A stretch of DNA of 64,000 nt. Source: Actinotalea endophytica. GTDB taxonomy: Bacteria > Actinomycetota > Actinomycetes > Actinomycetales > Cellulomonadaceae. Numbering within the stretch: the stretch's first letter is position 1; the number at the start of each line of letters is the position of its first letter. This document shows, in pieces, positions 1 through 10,637 of this stretch. The stretch is taken from contig NZ_JAOVZU010000004.1 in the NCBI RefSeq assembly GCF_025717005.1, positions 62,001 to 126,000 on the forward strand. The letters run 5' to 3'. The notes under the pieces were generated by a model that saw nothing but the letters and a program-made list of their open reading frames with translations, did no database searches and was not told the DNA's origin. The translations under genes and the position numbers were made by a program.

Positions 1-120
1 GACACGACCGCGGCGCTGCAGACGTCCGGCTACGTCGGCATCAACAACTACCTGTCGAGCAGCGCGACGAACACGCCGATCGTGCTCAGCGTCGACGACC
101 TCGCCGTCCGGCTGCCCTGA
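1..120 (+). CDS. C-terminal tail of a secreted LamG-like (jellyroll) domain protein, 5' end outside window
   Basis: Frame 1 is open from the first base and ends at TGA 118-120, giving 39 residues that finish ...VLSVDDLAVRLP. The pattern Y-V-G-I-N-N-Y-L-S-S-S-A-T-N followed by a short beta strand and D-D-L-A-V is what the last strands of LamG/concanavalin-like domains look like in large secreted PKD or glycoside-hydrolase-associated proteins of actinobacteria. The start, signal peptide and all other domains lie upstream of the window, so the catalytic role, if any, cannot be judged. The family call is inference from a short tail. Confidence 0.55.
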   Translation, partial: DTTAALQTSGYVGINNYLSSSATNTPIVLSVDDLAVRLP

Positions 121-127
121 TCGCGCA

Positions 128-151
128 CGCCGACGGGAGCGCGTCCCGGCG
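128..151. terminator. Bulged GC hairpin between convergent genes
   Basis: The arm CGCCGACGGGA and the arm TCCCGGCG pair around a GCGCG loop, with a two-base bulge in the left arm. It lies eight bases after the stop of the plus-strand partial gene and 14 bases past the stop of the minus-strand permease, so it could serve both. There is no T-run, which is usual in high-GC actinobacteria. Confidence 0.4.
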
Positions 152-164
152 ACCCCGACCGGCG

Positions 165-2486
165 TCAGGCAGCCCGTTCCCGGACCACCTGCGCCACGTC
201 GAGGCGCCGGATCGCGCGAGCCGCCGGGATCTGCGACGCCGCCGCGGCGAGGAGCACGCCGAGCGCAGCCAGTCCGAGGACCCACCAGCCGAGGTCGAGC
301 TCGATGATGAACATGTCGCTGTTGAACAGCCCGAGCATGCCCCGCGCGGCGAAGAACCCCGCGACGAGGCCGAACGGCAGGCCCGCGATGATCGCGACGA
401 TGTTCTCCGTGGCGAGCACGCCGGCGGCCCGTCGCACGGTCACCCCGGCGGCGCGCAGCGTCGCCAGCTCGATCGTGCGCTCGACGAGGTTCACCGCCAT
501 GGTGACCTCGATCACCGCGAGCGCCAGCACGCCACCGAGGACCACCACGACGCCGACGAACGCCCAGAACAGGCCCAGGTAGCTCTCGATCATGGTGAGC
601 AGCGCCCGCGTGTCGCTGTAGGCGAGCACGTCGTCCATGGTCGTGATCGTCGAGCGCAGCGCGCTGCGGTCCGCGCCCTCGTCGAACTGGACGAGCAGCA
701 CCTCGGCGGGGTCGGCGACCAACGAGGAGACGGTCTGCCTCGTGCCGTAGACGAGCGTGCCTAGCGGCTCGTCCACGAAGCCCGCGAGGGTGGCGGTCGA
801 CGTCGCGCCTGCCGCGTCCGTGAAGGTCAGGGTGCTGCCGACGGAGACGTCCAGCAGGTCGGCGAGCCTGGCTCCGGCGAGCACGCCGTCGGTCGGCAGC
901 GGCACGTCGGACCCGCCGTCGACGAACCCGTGCATCGCCGTGCCGGGCTCGAAGCCCTGGAGGTCGGTGGCGTAGCTCTTGTCGCCGGAGCTGACTGTGA
1001 CCCGCGCGACGAGCGACGGCTCGACCGTCGTGACGCCGTCGGTCGCGTCCAGCGACGCGGAGACCTGGTCCGTGGTGCCCGGCACCACGACGACCTGCGC
1101 GTCCTCCCGCTGGATCGTGCCGTACTGCGCGTCCAGCGCCGTGATCATCGACGTCATCAGTCCGACCGACGCGAGGACGAGCACGAGCGCGATGACCGAT
1201 CCGAGCATCGTCGCCAGGGTGCGGCGCGGGTTACGCACCACGTCTCGCAGCGCCATCCGGGTGGTGGCCGGCAGCACGCGCAGCCGCGAGACGGCCGCGC
1301 CCCACCAGCCTTGCCCGGCGAGCACCACCTGGTTGCGCATGGCCTCGGCCGGCACGGTCCGCGCGGCGACGAACGCCGGCACGGCCGCGCCGATCGCGCC
1401 GACCACGACGCCCAGCGCGAGCCCGATCACCACGAGGTCGGGGTGCCCGGCCACGACCGTGTCCGGGATGCCGAGCTCGGTCGTGTACTCCTTGGTGATC
1501 AGGACGGTCAACGGCGCACCCAGGGCCGCACCGGTGGCCGATCCGGCCAGCCCGATGAGCAGGCCCTGGAGCACGTAGTGCCAGATCAGGTGTCCGCGTC
1601 TGGCGCCGGCCGCCATCAGCGTGCCGATCACCGGGCGCTCGGAGAGCACCCGCCGGGCGAGCAGCACGTACGCCGCGACGGTGGCTGCGGTGAGGAACAG
1701 CAGCGGGAAGGCGACGGACATCTTGTCGAAGCCGTCGAGGTCGAGGTGCAGGGCCGCGTCCGACGGGTTGTCCTCGCGGGTGAGCACGTCGGTCGCGCCG
1801 GCGGCGCGCACCGCCTCGATCACCGTGGTCCGGTCGGTCCCGTCGAGCAGCGCCAACGCCTCCGTGGGGCCCTGCCCCGACCACGCCCGGACCTGGTCCT
1901 CGGCGGCGAAGACGACCGCGAAGCCGTACGGGTCACCGAGCACCTGCTGCCGGCTCGGCGCCGGCCAGAGGTACTCGGGCGAGATGACGACGCCACGGAC
2001 GGTGACCTCGTGCCAGCCGCTCGGGCTCAGCACCTGCAGGTGGTCGCCCGGTCCCAGGTCGAACGTCGCGGCCGCGTGCTTCTCCAGCAGCACGCCGTCG
2101 GGGTCGTCGGCCGAGAGGTAGTCGCCGTCCACCACGTCCACGTCGTCCACCGCGGGGTGGGCGTCCGCCGGCAACCCGACCAGCCGACCCTGCAGCCGGG
2201 TGCCGCCGATCGTCATGGGCTGGTCCGCCGTGGTCCGCACGATCGCCTCGGCCGCGCCGGCTCCGAGCGCGGCGTCGGCCAGCGCCTGCGGGTCGGTCCC
2301 GCTCGCGACCACGTCGGCGAACCCCAGCCGTTCGTACGTGCCCTCGTAGGACGTGGACAGGTTGCGGAACGCGCCCGCGCTGGCGACGTACATCGCCACG
2401 CCGAGCGCCACCGTGAGCGCGACGGCTCCCACCTGGGTCCGCTGGCGGCGCAGGTCGCGCAGTGCCTTGCGGGTGGTCGCTCTCAC
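165..2486 (-). CDS. ABC transporter permease, FtsX/MacB-type, 773 aa
   Basis: Membrane subunit of an ABC exporter or lipoprotein-release type system, working with the ATPase encoded just upstream. The protein starts with one membrane segment (about residues 18-40) after a basic tail, then a large extracellular region. An FtsX-like block of three segments follows (about 255-390), then a segment near 425-450, a second extracellular region, and a C-terminal FtsX block (about 640-765). This two-FtsX-block layout is common in actinobacterial permeases of unknown substrate. Its start overlaps the ATPase stop by four bases (ATGA), so translation is coupled. The substrate is unknown; the neighbouring TetR suggests inducible efflux. 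Confidence 0.85.
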   Translation of the reverse strand: MRATTRKALRDLRRQRTQVGAVALTVALGVAMYVASAGAFRNLSTSYEGTYERLGFADVVASGTDPQALADAALGAGAAEAIVRTTADQPMTIGGTRLQGRLVGLPADAHPAVDDVDVVDGDYLSADDPDGVLLEKHAAATFDLGPGDHLQVLSPSGWHEVTVRGVVISPEYLWPAPSRQQVLGDPYGFAVVFAAEDQVRAWSGQGPTEALALLDGTDRTTVIEAVRAAGATDVLTREDNPSDAALHLDLDGFDKMSVAFPLLFLTAATVAAYVLLARRVLSERPVIGTLMAAGARRGHLIWHYVLQGLLIGLAGSATGAALGAPLTVLITKEYTTELGIPDTVVAGHPDLVVIGLALGVVVGAIGAAVPAFVAARTVPAEAMRNQVVLAGQGWWGAAVSRLRVLPATTRMALRDVVRNPRRTLATMLGSVIALVLVLASVGLMTSMITALDAQYGTIQREDAQVVVVPGTTDQVSASLDATDGVTTVEPSLVARVTVSSGDKSYATDLQGFEPGTAMHGFVDGGSDVPLPTDGVLAGARLADLLDVSVGSTLTFTDAAGATSTATLAGFVDEPLGTLVYGTRQTVSSLVADPAEVLLVQFDEGADRSALRSTITTMDDVLAYSDTRALLTMIESYLGLFWAFVGVVVVLGGVLALAVIEVTMAVNLVERTIELATLRAAGVTVRRAAGVLATENIVAIIAGLPFGLVAGFFAARGMLGLFNSDMFIIELDLGWWVLGLAALGVLLAAAASQIPAARAIRRLDVAQVVRERAA

Positions 2487-3304
2487 CAGGACACCGCCTC
2501 CGCCGAGGCCGGCTCGTCGTTGCGCTCGACCGACTGCACCCGTCCGTCCACGACCGTGACCACGGTGTCGGCGATCTGGGCGACGGACACGTTGTGCGTG
2601 ACGACCACCACGGTCCGGCCCGCCCGGTTCAGGTCGAGCAGCAGCGCAAGGATCTGCCGACCGGTCGTGAGGTCGAGCGCCCCGGTCGGCTCGTCGGCGA
2701 GGAGCACGTCGGGGTCGGTGGCCAGCGCCCTGGCGATCGCGACCCGCTGCTGCTGGCCGCCGGACAGCTGGGCCGGGAAGTGCTCGGAACGGTCCGCGAG
2801 CCCCACCTGAGCCATCAGCTCGGGCACCCGGCCCGGATCGCCGATCCCGGTCAGCTCCACGATGATCTCGACGTTCTCGCGCGCCGTGAGGGTGGGGACG
2901 AGGTTGAAGAACTGGAAGACGAAGCCGACGTGCTCACGCCGGAAGCCGGCCAGGTCCACCGGGCTGCGGCCCGAGATCTCCTCGCCGGCGACGACGACCG
3001 TGCCCGAGGTCGTCTGCTCGATCCCGCCGACGACGTTCAGCAGCGTGGTCTTGCCGGAGCCGCTCGGCCCGAGCACCACGGTGAACGAACCGGGCGCGAG
3101 CTCGAGGTCGACACCGTCCAGCGCGCGGACCTCCGCGTCGCCGGCACCGAAGACCTTGTGCACGTCGGCCAGCCGGACGCCGCCGCGCGCCGCGCCACCG
3201 TCCCGGGGCCGGGCCTCGGGACGCCGCTCGTCGCCGGACCCGTGCTCCGCCTGCTGCGTGGCGCCATGCCCTCGCTCGTCCGCCGCCTCGTGCCGCCCGC
3301 TCAT
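2483..3304 (-). CDS. ABC transporter ATPase, LolD/MacB family, 273 aa
   Basis: Cytoplasmic ATPase that powers the FtsX-type permease downstream. Walker A is GPSGSGKTT (79-87), the Q-loop Gln is at 131, the signature LSGGQQQR at 180-187, Walker B VLLADEP at 200-206 followed by TGALD, and the H-loop His at 237. The first 42 residues are a hydrophilic, charged extension absent from typical members of this family, so a shorter start further in is possible. No good internal start with a ribosome site is obvious, and the ATGA overlap with the TetR stop supports the start used. It lies between TetR and the permease in one unit. Confidence 0.9.
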   Translation of the reverse strand: MSGRHEAADERGHGATQQAEHGSGDERRPEARPRDGGAARGGVRLADVHKVFGAGDAEVRALDGVDLELAPGSFTVVLGPSGSGKTTLLNVVGGIEQTTSGTVVVAGEEISGRSPVDLAGFRREHVGFVFQFFNLVPTLTARENVEIIVELTGIGDPGRVPELMAQVGLADRSEHFPAQLSGGQQQRVAIARALATDPDVLLADEPTGALDLTTGRQILALLLDLNRAGRTVVVVTHNVSVAQIADTVVTVVDGRVQSVERNDEPASAEAVSW

Positions 3305-3957
3305 CCGTCACCCTCCCCCTCGCCGCCCGGTCCCAGAGCCGACGGGCCGTCGGGCGGCGACGCCACGACCCCGTGGAGATAGGCCTCGACGACACCGGCG
3401 GCCCAGCGCTCGGCGCCCTGCGCACCGAGCGGGTCGACGCCGAGCGCGTCGCGCAGCTGATCCCGCAGCAGGAACACCCCCAGGTCGTTGACCAGCAGGA
3501 ACGCGGCGCGGACCTCGGGGTCGGCGGACGGCCGGAAGACCCCGGCCTCGACCATCCGCTCGGTGACCTCGAGGGTCATCCGGTACCAGCGCCGGAAGAG
3601 CTCGCCACCTTCGCTCGAGACGAGCAGGCGGCGCAGGTACGCGGGAACCGGGGACCCTGGGCCGAGGTGCTCGAGCAGCAGGCCGGCCGATCCGGCCGCG
3701 ATCTCCTGCGCGTCGCCCTGCATCGCGTCGTCGAGACTGCTGAGCATCGACTCGAGCAGATCGGCGACGTGGTCGTCGACCGCTTCGCGCAGCGCCTGCT
3801 TGGTACCGAAGTGGTGCACCACGAGGCCCGGCGAGACGCCCGCCGCGGCGGCGACCTCACGCACGCTCACGGCATCCGGCCCGCGTTCGGCGAACAGCTG
3901 GAGCGCGGTGTCCCGCAGCCGGGTCTTGCCCGGTGGCCACTCGTCGGCTGTACGCAC
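3301..3957 (-). CDS. TetR-family repressor of the adjacent ABC exporter, 218 aa
   Basis: The N-terminal helix-turn-helix (about residues 10-58) has the TetR pattern: TALQLFAERG, then VREVAAAAGVSPGLVVHHFGTK. The rest is an alpha-helical ligand domain. The frame is open further upstream, but the GTG at 3957 fits best: a TATAGT -10 element lies seven bases before it, so the transcript would begin on or next to the GTG (leaderless). Two inverted repeats overlap this promoter, which suggests autorepression. The stop overlaps the ATPase start (ATGA), so regulator, ATPase and permease form one unit. The inducer is unknown. Confidence 0.8.
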   Translation of the reverse strand: MRTADEWPPGKTRLRDTALQLFAERGPDAVSVREVAAAAGVSPGLVVHHFGTKQALREAVDDHVADLLESMLSSLDDAMQGDAQEIAAGSAGLLLEHLGPGSPVPAYLRRLLVSSEGGELFRRWYRMTLEVTERMVEAGVFRPSADPEVRAAFLLVNDLGVFLLRDQLRDALGVDPLGAQGAERWAAGVVEAYLHGVVASPPDGPSALGPGGEGEGDG

Positions 3958-3984
3958 GTACAGCACTATACACTCGTACAGTGC
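3948..3984 (-). promoter_or_regulatory. Promoter and operator-like inverted repeats before the tetR-ABC unit
   Basis: Read on the minus strand, TATAGT (3970-3965) is a good -10 seven bases ahead of the GTG start. One inverted repeat, CTGTACGCACGTACAG (3948-3963), covers the start codon and is perfect except for its two central bases. A second has arms GCACTATAC and GTACAGTGC separated by four bases (3963-3984, 8 of 9 positions pairing) and covers the -10. Both share GTAC cores, as expected of TetR half-sites. No -35 hexamer is visible. Confidence 0.6.
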
Positions 3985-4004
3985 GCGGCGGGCGGTCCCC
4001 GCGG

Positions 4005-4673
4005 TCACGCGCCGCCGACGTCCGGGCCGGCATGCCGGGGCTCCGACCAGCGCAGGAACCAGGCCGCCGCGATGGACGTCACCCAGGCCAGGGCACCAGG
4101 TTCCTCGAACAGGTGCGTGGCGCCGTCGACGACCTCGAGCCGAGCGTTCGGCAGCACCTGCGCCGCCGAGGTGTTCAGCGCGAGCACCTGCGGGTCGTTG
4201 CCGCCCACCACGAGGAGCACCGGGCAGCGCACCCCGGGAAGCGCCGCCTCGGCGAGGTCCGGCCGGCCGCCGCGCGACACCACCGCCGTGACCTGGGGTC
4301 GCCTCGCCGCCGCGATCAGCGCGGCGGCCGCACCCGTGCTCGCCCCGAAGAGCCCCACCCGCAGGCCGGCAGTCCGCGGGTCGGCGCCCAGCCAGTCGAC
4401 CGCGCCGGCCGTGCGCTCGGCGAGCAGCGGGATGTCGAACCTGAGGTGGTGCGTGCGCTCGTCGGCCTCACCCTCCTTCGCGGTGAGCAGGTCGAGCAGG
4501 AGCGTGCCGAGGCCGGCGCGGTTCAGGCCGTGCGCCACCTGGCGGTTGCGCGGGCTGAACCGGCTGCTCCCGCTGCCGTGCGCGAAGGCCACCACCGCGC
4601 GGGCGTCGTCCGGGACCTCGAGGTCACCCTCGAGCACCACGCCGTCGCCGTCGACCCGCACCACCTCGCCCAT
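4005..4673 (-). CDS. Alpha/beta hydrolase, dienelactone-hydrolase-like, 222 aa
   Basis: Small cytoplasmic hydrolase. The nucleophile elbow is G-A-S-T-G with Ser112, the acid is probably Asp160 in GGND, and the base His187 in GATH, a complete triad in the order expected for the family. The N-terminal strand VVAFAHGSGSS carries the oxyanion region. It is the last gene of the acyl-CoA synthetase/2-oxoacid dehydrogenase/ACP operon, nine bases after the ACP stop, so it may hydrolyse an acyl thioester or ester made by that pathway. That role is inference; no substrate is known. Its stop runs into the tetR promoter region. Confidence 0.75.
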   Translation of the reverse strand: MGEVVRVDGDGVVLEGDLEVPDDARAVVAFAHGSGSSRFSPRNRQVAHGLNRAGLGTLLLDLLTAKEGEADERTHHLRFDIPLLAERTAGAVDWLGADPRTAGLRVGLFGASTGAAAALIAAARRPQVTAVVSRGGRPDLAEAALPGVRCPVLLVVGGNDPQVLALNTSAAQVLPNARLEVVDGATHLFEEPGALAWVTSIAAAWFLRWSEPRHAGPDVGGA

Positions 4674-4682
4674 CGCGTCCTC

Positions 4683-4931
4683 CTAGGCCGGGGCGTGCGC
4701 GGTGAGGTACGCGACCGCACCGTCGACCGTGACGATCTCGGCGTAGTCGGACTCCGGGATCTCGACCCCGGTGACCTGGAACAGGCCGATCGCCATGTCG
4801 AGGATGTCCATCGAGTCCAGGTCGAGCTGCTCACGCAGGTCCTCGGCCGGGTCGACGTCGTCCAGGTCGACCTCGGGCGCCACCTGGCCGAGCACGCCCA
4901 GCACGGTCTGCTGCAGGGACGTGGTGTCCAT
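4683..4931 (-). CDS. Stand-alone acyl carrier protein, 82 aa
   Basis: Four-helix acyl carrier protein. The phosphopantetheine site is Ser40 in LDLDSMDIL, and helix III carries the usual acidic run (VEIPESDYAEI). The start ATG at 4931 follows GAGGAGGACGAG. It sits between E2 of a 2-oxoacid dehydrogenase and a hydrolase, and the same operon begins with an AcpS-type transferase that could convert it to the holo form. No ketosynthase or other fatty-acid or polyketide enzyme is nearby, so this ACP probably carries an acyl group made by the complex or by the acyl-CoA synthetase. That is inference from context. Confidence 0.85.
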   Translation of the reverse strand: MDTTSLQQTVLGVLGQVAPEVDLDDVDPAEDLREQLDLDSMDILDMAIGLFQVTGVEIPESDYAEIVTVDGAVAYLTAHAPA

Positions 4932-4941
4932 CTCGTCCTCC

Positions 4942-6303
4942 TCAGAGCCGGTCCGGCTGCTGCAGCAGCCGGTCGATCGCGGCGAGCAGGGCCGCGCCAC
5001 GGTGACCGTCGGTCACCCGGTGGTCGGCCGCGAGCGACGCGGTCGTCACCGGGCGGACCGTGAGCATCCCGTCGACCGCCCAGGCGCGGTCCCGCACCCG
5101 GCCGAAGCCGACCATCGCCACCTGCGGCGGGTTGATCACGGGTTGCACGGCGTCCACACCCTGGTCGCCGAGGTTCGTCACGGTCGCCGTCGGGTCGGAC
5201 ATCTCCGACGAGCGGATCCGCCCGGCCCGCGCCCGGCCCACGAGGTCGTGCAGCGCGGCCATCAGCTCGGTCACCGAGAGGCGGTCCGCGTCGTGGATCG
5301 CCGGAGCGACCAGTCCCCCGCCGCGCAGGGCGATCGCGACCCCGAGGTGCACGTTCTCCGCCGGCCGCAGGGCGTCGTCCAGCCAGTGGCCGTTGAGCTC
5401 GGGGACCTCGCGCAGCGCGAGCGCGACGGCCTTGAGCTGCAGCGCGGCGAGCAGCACCCGGTCGGTGACCGGCACGGATGCGTTGTGCTCGTCGAGCCAC
5501 GTGGTCGCCCGGTGCAGGTCGATGTCCGTCGCGAGGTAGAAGTGCGGGATCTCGCGCTTGGACCGCGCCATCGCCGCAGCGACCGCACGCCGCAGCGCGG
5601 CCTGGCGTTCGGCGCCGCTCAGCGGGGTCACCGGCGTCGCGCCGGTGCCGGGCTCGCCGGACGTCGGCGTGCGCTTCGTCGGCCGCGCCGCCGCCGGCAC
5701 AGTGACCGGCACAGTGATCGGCACAGCCGTCCGGGTCGGTTCGGTCGCCGCGGCCGACCGCGCGGCAGCGAAGTGCTCCACGTCGACCGTGGTCACCGCG
5801 CCACCCGGGCCCGTGCCCGGGACCGTGGCGAGGTCGATGCCGAGAGCCTCTGCGTGCCTGCGGGCCAGCGGCGAGGACGCCACCCGGGTCCCGGCGGGGG
5901 CGCGCGACGGCCGGGCGCGCGGCGCGGGCCCGGGAGCCCGTGACCGCGCGGCGACGTTGACCGGAGCCGGCTCGTCCGCCGGGGCCGGCGCGCGCGGCGG
6001 CCGCGACGCGGCGGTCTTGCGCCCGGTGCGCTGCTCGACGCCGGTGCGTCTGCGCGCAGGAGCCTTCTTCTCCGCCGAGATCGTCGCGAGCGGTGTCCCG
6101 ACCGGGACCCGGTCACCCTCCGGCACGAGGAGCTCGGTCACCACACCGCTGGTGAAGGTCTCCACCTCGATGACCGACTTGTCGGTGTCCACCTCGGCGA
6201 CGATGTCGCCCTTGTCCACGTGGTCCCCGACGGCCACCCGCCAGGCGACCACGGTGCCCTCGTCCATGTCCGCCCCGAGGGACGGCATCCGGAACTCAGC
6301 CAC
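4942..6303 (-). CDS. 2-oxoacid dehydrogenase E2 (dihydrolipoamide acyltransferase), 453 aa
   Basis: Core acyltransferase of a 2-oxoacid dehydrogenase complex. The N-terminal lipoyl domain has the lipoylation Lys42 in [11 protein letters not shown]. An Ala/Pro-rich linker follows, then a peripheral subunit-binding domain ([18 protein letters not shown]). The C-terminal catalytic domain ends with the H-x-x-x-D-G motif at His428-Gly433. There is one lipoyl domain. The GTG at 6303 is chosen because the lipoyl domain starts there and because it overlaps the E1 beta stop by eight bases. No E3 gene is in the window, so a shared E3 must be encoded elsewhere. Acyl specificity is unknown. Confidence 0.9.
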   Translation of the reverse strand: MAEFRMPSLGADMDEGTVVAWRVAVGDHVDKGDIVAEVDTDKSVIEVETFTSGVVTELLVPEGDRVPVGTPLATISAEKKAPARRRTGVEQRTGRKTAASRPPRAPAPADEPAPVNVAARSRAPGPAPRARPSRAPAGTRVASSPLARRHAEALGIDLATVPGTGPGGAVTTVDVEHFAAARSAAATEPTRTAVPITVPVTVPAAARPTKRTPTSGEPGTGATPVTPLSGAERQAALRRAVAAAMARSKREIPHFYLATDIDLHRATTWLDEHNASVPVTDRVLLAALQLKAVALALREVPELNGHWLDDALRPAENVHLGVAIALRGGGLVAPAIHDADRLSVTELMAALHDLVGRARAGRIRSSEMSDPTATVTNLGDQGVDAVQPVINPPQVAMVGFGRVRDRAWAVDGMLTVRPVTTASLAADHRVTDGHRGAALLAAIDRLLQQPDRL

Positions 6304-7315
6304 TGCCGACCACCTCCAGAGCCGCCGAGACGACGTCCGCGACCTGCGGCACCGCCGCCTGCTCGAGGTGCTTGGCGTACGGGATCGGCACCTCCGCGCC
6401 GCACACCCGCGCCACCGGCGCGTCGAGCTCGTAGAACGCGCCCTCGACGATCCGGGCGGCGACCTCGGCGGACAGCCCTCCGCTGCGCCAGCCCTCGTCG
6501 ACCACGACGGCCCGGTGCGTCCGACGCACCGAGTCGAGAACGGTCGCGTCGTCCAGCGGCCGCAGCGTGCGCAGGTCCACCACCTCGGCGGAGACACCGT
6601 CACCGGCCAGCTCCTCGGCTGCCGCGAGCGCGCGCGGCACCGAACCGCCGTAGGCGATCACCGTCAGGTCGTCACCGGCACGTCGCACCGCCGCGTGGTC
6701 GATCTCGACCGGTCCGGCGTCGGCCGCCAGCTCCCCGGCCACCCCGTACTGCGCACCGTTCTCGAAGATCAGCACCGGGTCCGGGTCCTGCAGTGCCGTC
6801 CAGAGCATGCCGCGCGCATCCGCCAGGGTGCCCGGGGCGAGCACCCTGATGCCCGGGATGTGCGCGTACCAGCCCTCCAGGCTGTGCGAGTGCTGCGCGG
6901 CGAGCTGCCGGCCGGCGCCGGTCGTCATCCGGATCACCAGCGGCACGTTCAGCTGCCCGCCGGACATGTGCAGCATCGTCGCCGCGTTGTTCACGATCTG
7001 GTCCAGCGCGAGCAGGCTGAAGTTGACCGTCATCACCTCGACGATCGGGTGCATGCCGCCGAGCGCGGCCCCGATCCCCGCCCCGACGAAGCCGGACTCC
7101 GACAGCGGCGTGTCCCGCACGCGCTCGGGCCCGAACTCGTCCAGCAGCCCGCGGCTGACGCCGAAGCACCCGCCGTAGCGGCCGACGTCCTCGCCCATCA
7201 GGAACGCGGTCGGGTCGCGCTGCAGCGCGTCGCGCAGGGCCTCGTGGAAGGCCTCGCGGAAGGTCAGGGTCACGGTCGCCTTCTCGGCCGTCCGCTCCTT
7301 CTCGGTCGTCGTCAT
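6296..7315 (-). CDS. 2-oxoacid dehydrogenase E1 beta subunit, 339 aa
   Basis: Transketolase-type pyrimidine-binding subunit that pairs with the E1 alpha upstream to decarboxylate a 2-oxoacid. The N-terminal [18 protein letters not shown] and MGEDVG are typical for this family, as are [18 protein letters not shown] and the C-terminal transketolase domain with [11 protein letters not shown]. Length matches PdhB/BkdB/AcoB proteins (about 325-340 aa). The ATG at 7315 overlaps the E1 alpha TGA by one base. Pyruvate, branched-chain oxoacids or acetoin are all possible substrates; sequence reading alone cannot separate them. Confidence 0.9.
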   Translation of the reverse strand: MTTTEKERTAEKATVTLTFREAFHEALRDALQRDPTAFLMGEDVGRYGGCFGVSRGLLDEFGPERVRDTPLSESGFVGAGIGAALGGMHPIVEVMTVNFSLLALDQIVNNAATMLHMSGGQLNVPLVIRMTTGAGRQLAAQHSHSLEGWYAHIPGIRVLAPGTLADARGMLWTALQDPDPVLIFENGAQYGVAGELAADAGPVEIDHAAVRRAGDDLTVIAYGGSVPRALAAAEELAGDGVSAEVVDLRTLRPLDDATVLDSVRRTHRAVVVDEGWRSGGLSAEVAARIVEGAFYELDAPVARVCGAEVPIPYAKHLEQAAVPQVADVVSAALEVVGSG

Positions 7316-8294
7316 CACACGGCCCTCCGGTACACGTCCTTGGTGAGGTCCTCGACCGGTTCGGGCGTCCCGGCCTCCGCGAACCGCACCGCCTCGTCGA
7401 TCTCGGCGACCACCTCGTCCTCGATGCGGTCCAGGTCGCCGGGCTCGAGCAGACCCGCCGCCGCCAGACGCGCCGTGAACAGGTCGATCGGGTCGCGCTC
7501 GCGCCACCGCTCGACCTCCTCCTTGGAGCGGTAGAGCTCGGGGTCGTACATCGAGTGGGCGCGGAACCGGTACGTGCGGAACTCCAGGAACACCGGCCCG
7601 CCGCCCCCGCGCACCGTGTCGACCGCACGCCGGGCGGCAGCCGCGCAGGCCAGCACGTCCATGCCGTCCACGGCCCACGCCGTGACGCCGTACCCGGACG
7701 CCTTGAGCGCGAGGTCGGTCTCGGACTCCGACCGCTCGAGCGCGGTGCCCATCGCGTAGAGGTTGTTCTCGCAGCAGAACAGCACGGGCAGCGACCACAG
7801 CGCCGCGAGGTTCATCGCCTCGTGGAACTCGCCCTCCGCGACGGCCCCCTCGCCGAAGAAGCACGCTGTCACGCCGTCCCGCCCGGACATCCGGTCGGCC
7901 AGGGCCAGCCCCACCGCGAGCGGCAGGCCGCCGGCGACGATCGCGTTGCCGCCGTAGAACCGGGTCGACGCGTCGAACAGGTGCATCGAGCCGCCACGAC
8001 CGCGACTGCACCCCTCGACCACGCCGAACATCTCGGCCATGATCGACGGCGCACCCACACCTCGGGCCAGCGCGTGGCCGTGCTCGCGGTAGGTCGCCAC
8101 GACCGCGTCGGTCGGGCGCAGGGCACCCATCGCGCCCGCGGCGACCGCCTCCTCGCCGATGTACAGGTGCAGGAAGCCGCGGATCCGCTCCGCGGAGTAC
8201 AGCTCCACGCAGCGCTCCTCGAACCGCCGGATGCGCACCATCTCGTGCAGCAGGCGCAGGGCCTCGCTGCGATCCAGGTCGAGCAGCGGATCTC

Positions 8295-8298
<4 letters not shown>
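7315..8298 (-). CDS. 2-oxoacid dehydrogenase E1 alpha subunit, 327 aa
   Basis: Thiamine-diphosphate-binding subunit. The TPP motif begins G-E-G-A (149-152) and ends at Asn178-Asn179, the usual spacing. R-G-G-S-M-H (101-106) is the conserved loop of the AcoA/PdhA group. At 327 residues it is the short form seen in acetoin-dehydrogenase and PdhA-like E1 alpha, without the long N-terminal extension of BkdA1. It overlaps the acyl-CoA synthetase stop by four bases (ATGA). An AcoA-like role is possible, but no acetoin reductase or acoR-type regulator is near, so substrate is left open. Confidence 0.9.
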
Positions 8299-10060
<1,762 letters not shown>

Positions 10061-10064
<4 letters not shown>

Positions 10065-10495
10065 GACGGATCACCTGTTCCGGCCGCCACGACGACCGCG
10101 ACGGCGTGCGTGGAGTCGTGCGCGAGGCTCAGGCCCCAGCGCTCCAGGCCCTGGTGGCGGGCGGCGGCCCGGGCGGCGCCGTGCAGCCGGACCGTGGGCG
10201 GCCCGCTCACGACGGGGACCTCGACGTCGCGCCAGCCGATCGGCCCGATCCCGGTGCCGAGCGCCTTGGCCACCGCCTCCTTGGCGGCCAGCCGCGCGGC
10301 CAGCCGGCGGGTGTCACCGTGGCACCCGCGCAGCTCGGCCGCGGTGAACACACGCGCCGTGAGGGCCTCACCGCGGCGGTCGACGAGTCCGGCGACCCGG
10401 TCCACCGCGACGACGTCGACGCCGACGGCGAACCGGCGCAGGGGTGACCGTGAGTCGTCGCGCGGCGGCTCGAGATGTCGAACGCTCGCTCTCAT
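10061..10495 (-). CDS. acpS: 4'-phosphopantetheinyl transferase, AcpS type, 144 aa
   Basis: Transfers the phosphopantetheine arm from CoA to the serine of a carrier protein. The Mg-binding Asp lies in [13 protein letters not shown] and the catalytic Glu in [15 protein letters not shown], both in the expected order for AcpS. About 18 residues precede the first motif; the ATG at 10495 has a GGGGGAT stretch before it, while a GTG four codons further out is the alternative. It is the first gene of the operon that also encodes a free ACP, so that ACP is its likely client. It may also be the genome's only AcpS, which cannot be judged here. Confidence 0.85.
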
Positions 10496-10507
10496 CGGAT
10501 CCCCCAC

Positions 10508-10637
10508 AGGAGCCCGTAAGCCCAGCCTCCCTCGCCACGGACCCCGCCGCGAGCGCCCTTGGTCCCCGGGTTTCGCCCGGGCGTCCGCTTCAGTCGTCGG
10601 CGCCCGTGCCGATGTCTCTGGTCGGAAAGGGGGACCG
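10508..10637. other. Divergent intergenic region between acpS and the GDPD gene
   Basis: About 130 bases separate the acpS operon (minus) from the phosphodiesterase gene (plus). It holds a small hairpin with two CCCGGG arms around TTTCG (10565-10581) and the GGAAAGGGGG ribosome site of the downstream gene. I could not find convincing -35/-10 pairs on either strand. Confidence 0.35.

Noticed and set aside
930-2810. A 626-codon open frame on the plus strand opposite the ABC permease and ATPase
   Set aside because: It is Arg/His/Asp-rich with no domain pattern and mirrors the codon structure of the real minus-strand genes. Long antisense frames are expected at this GC content.
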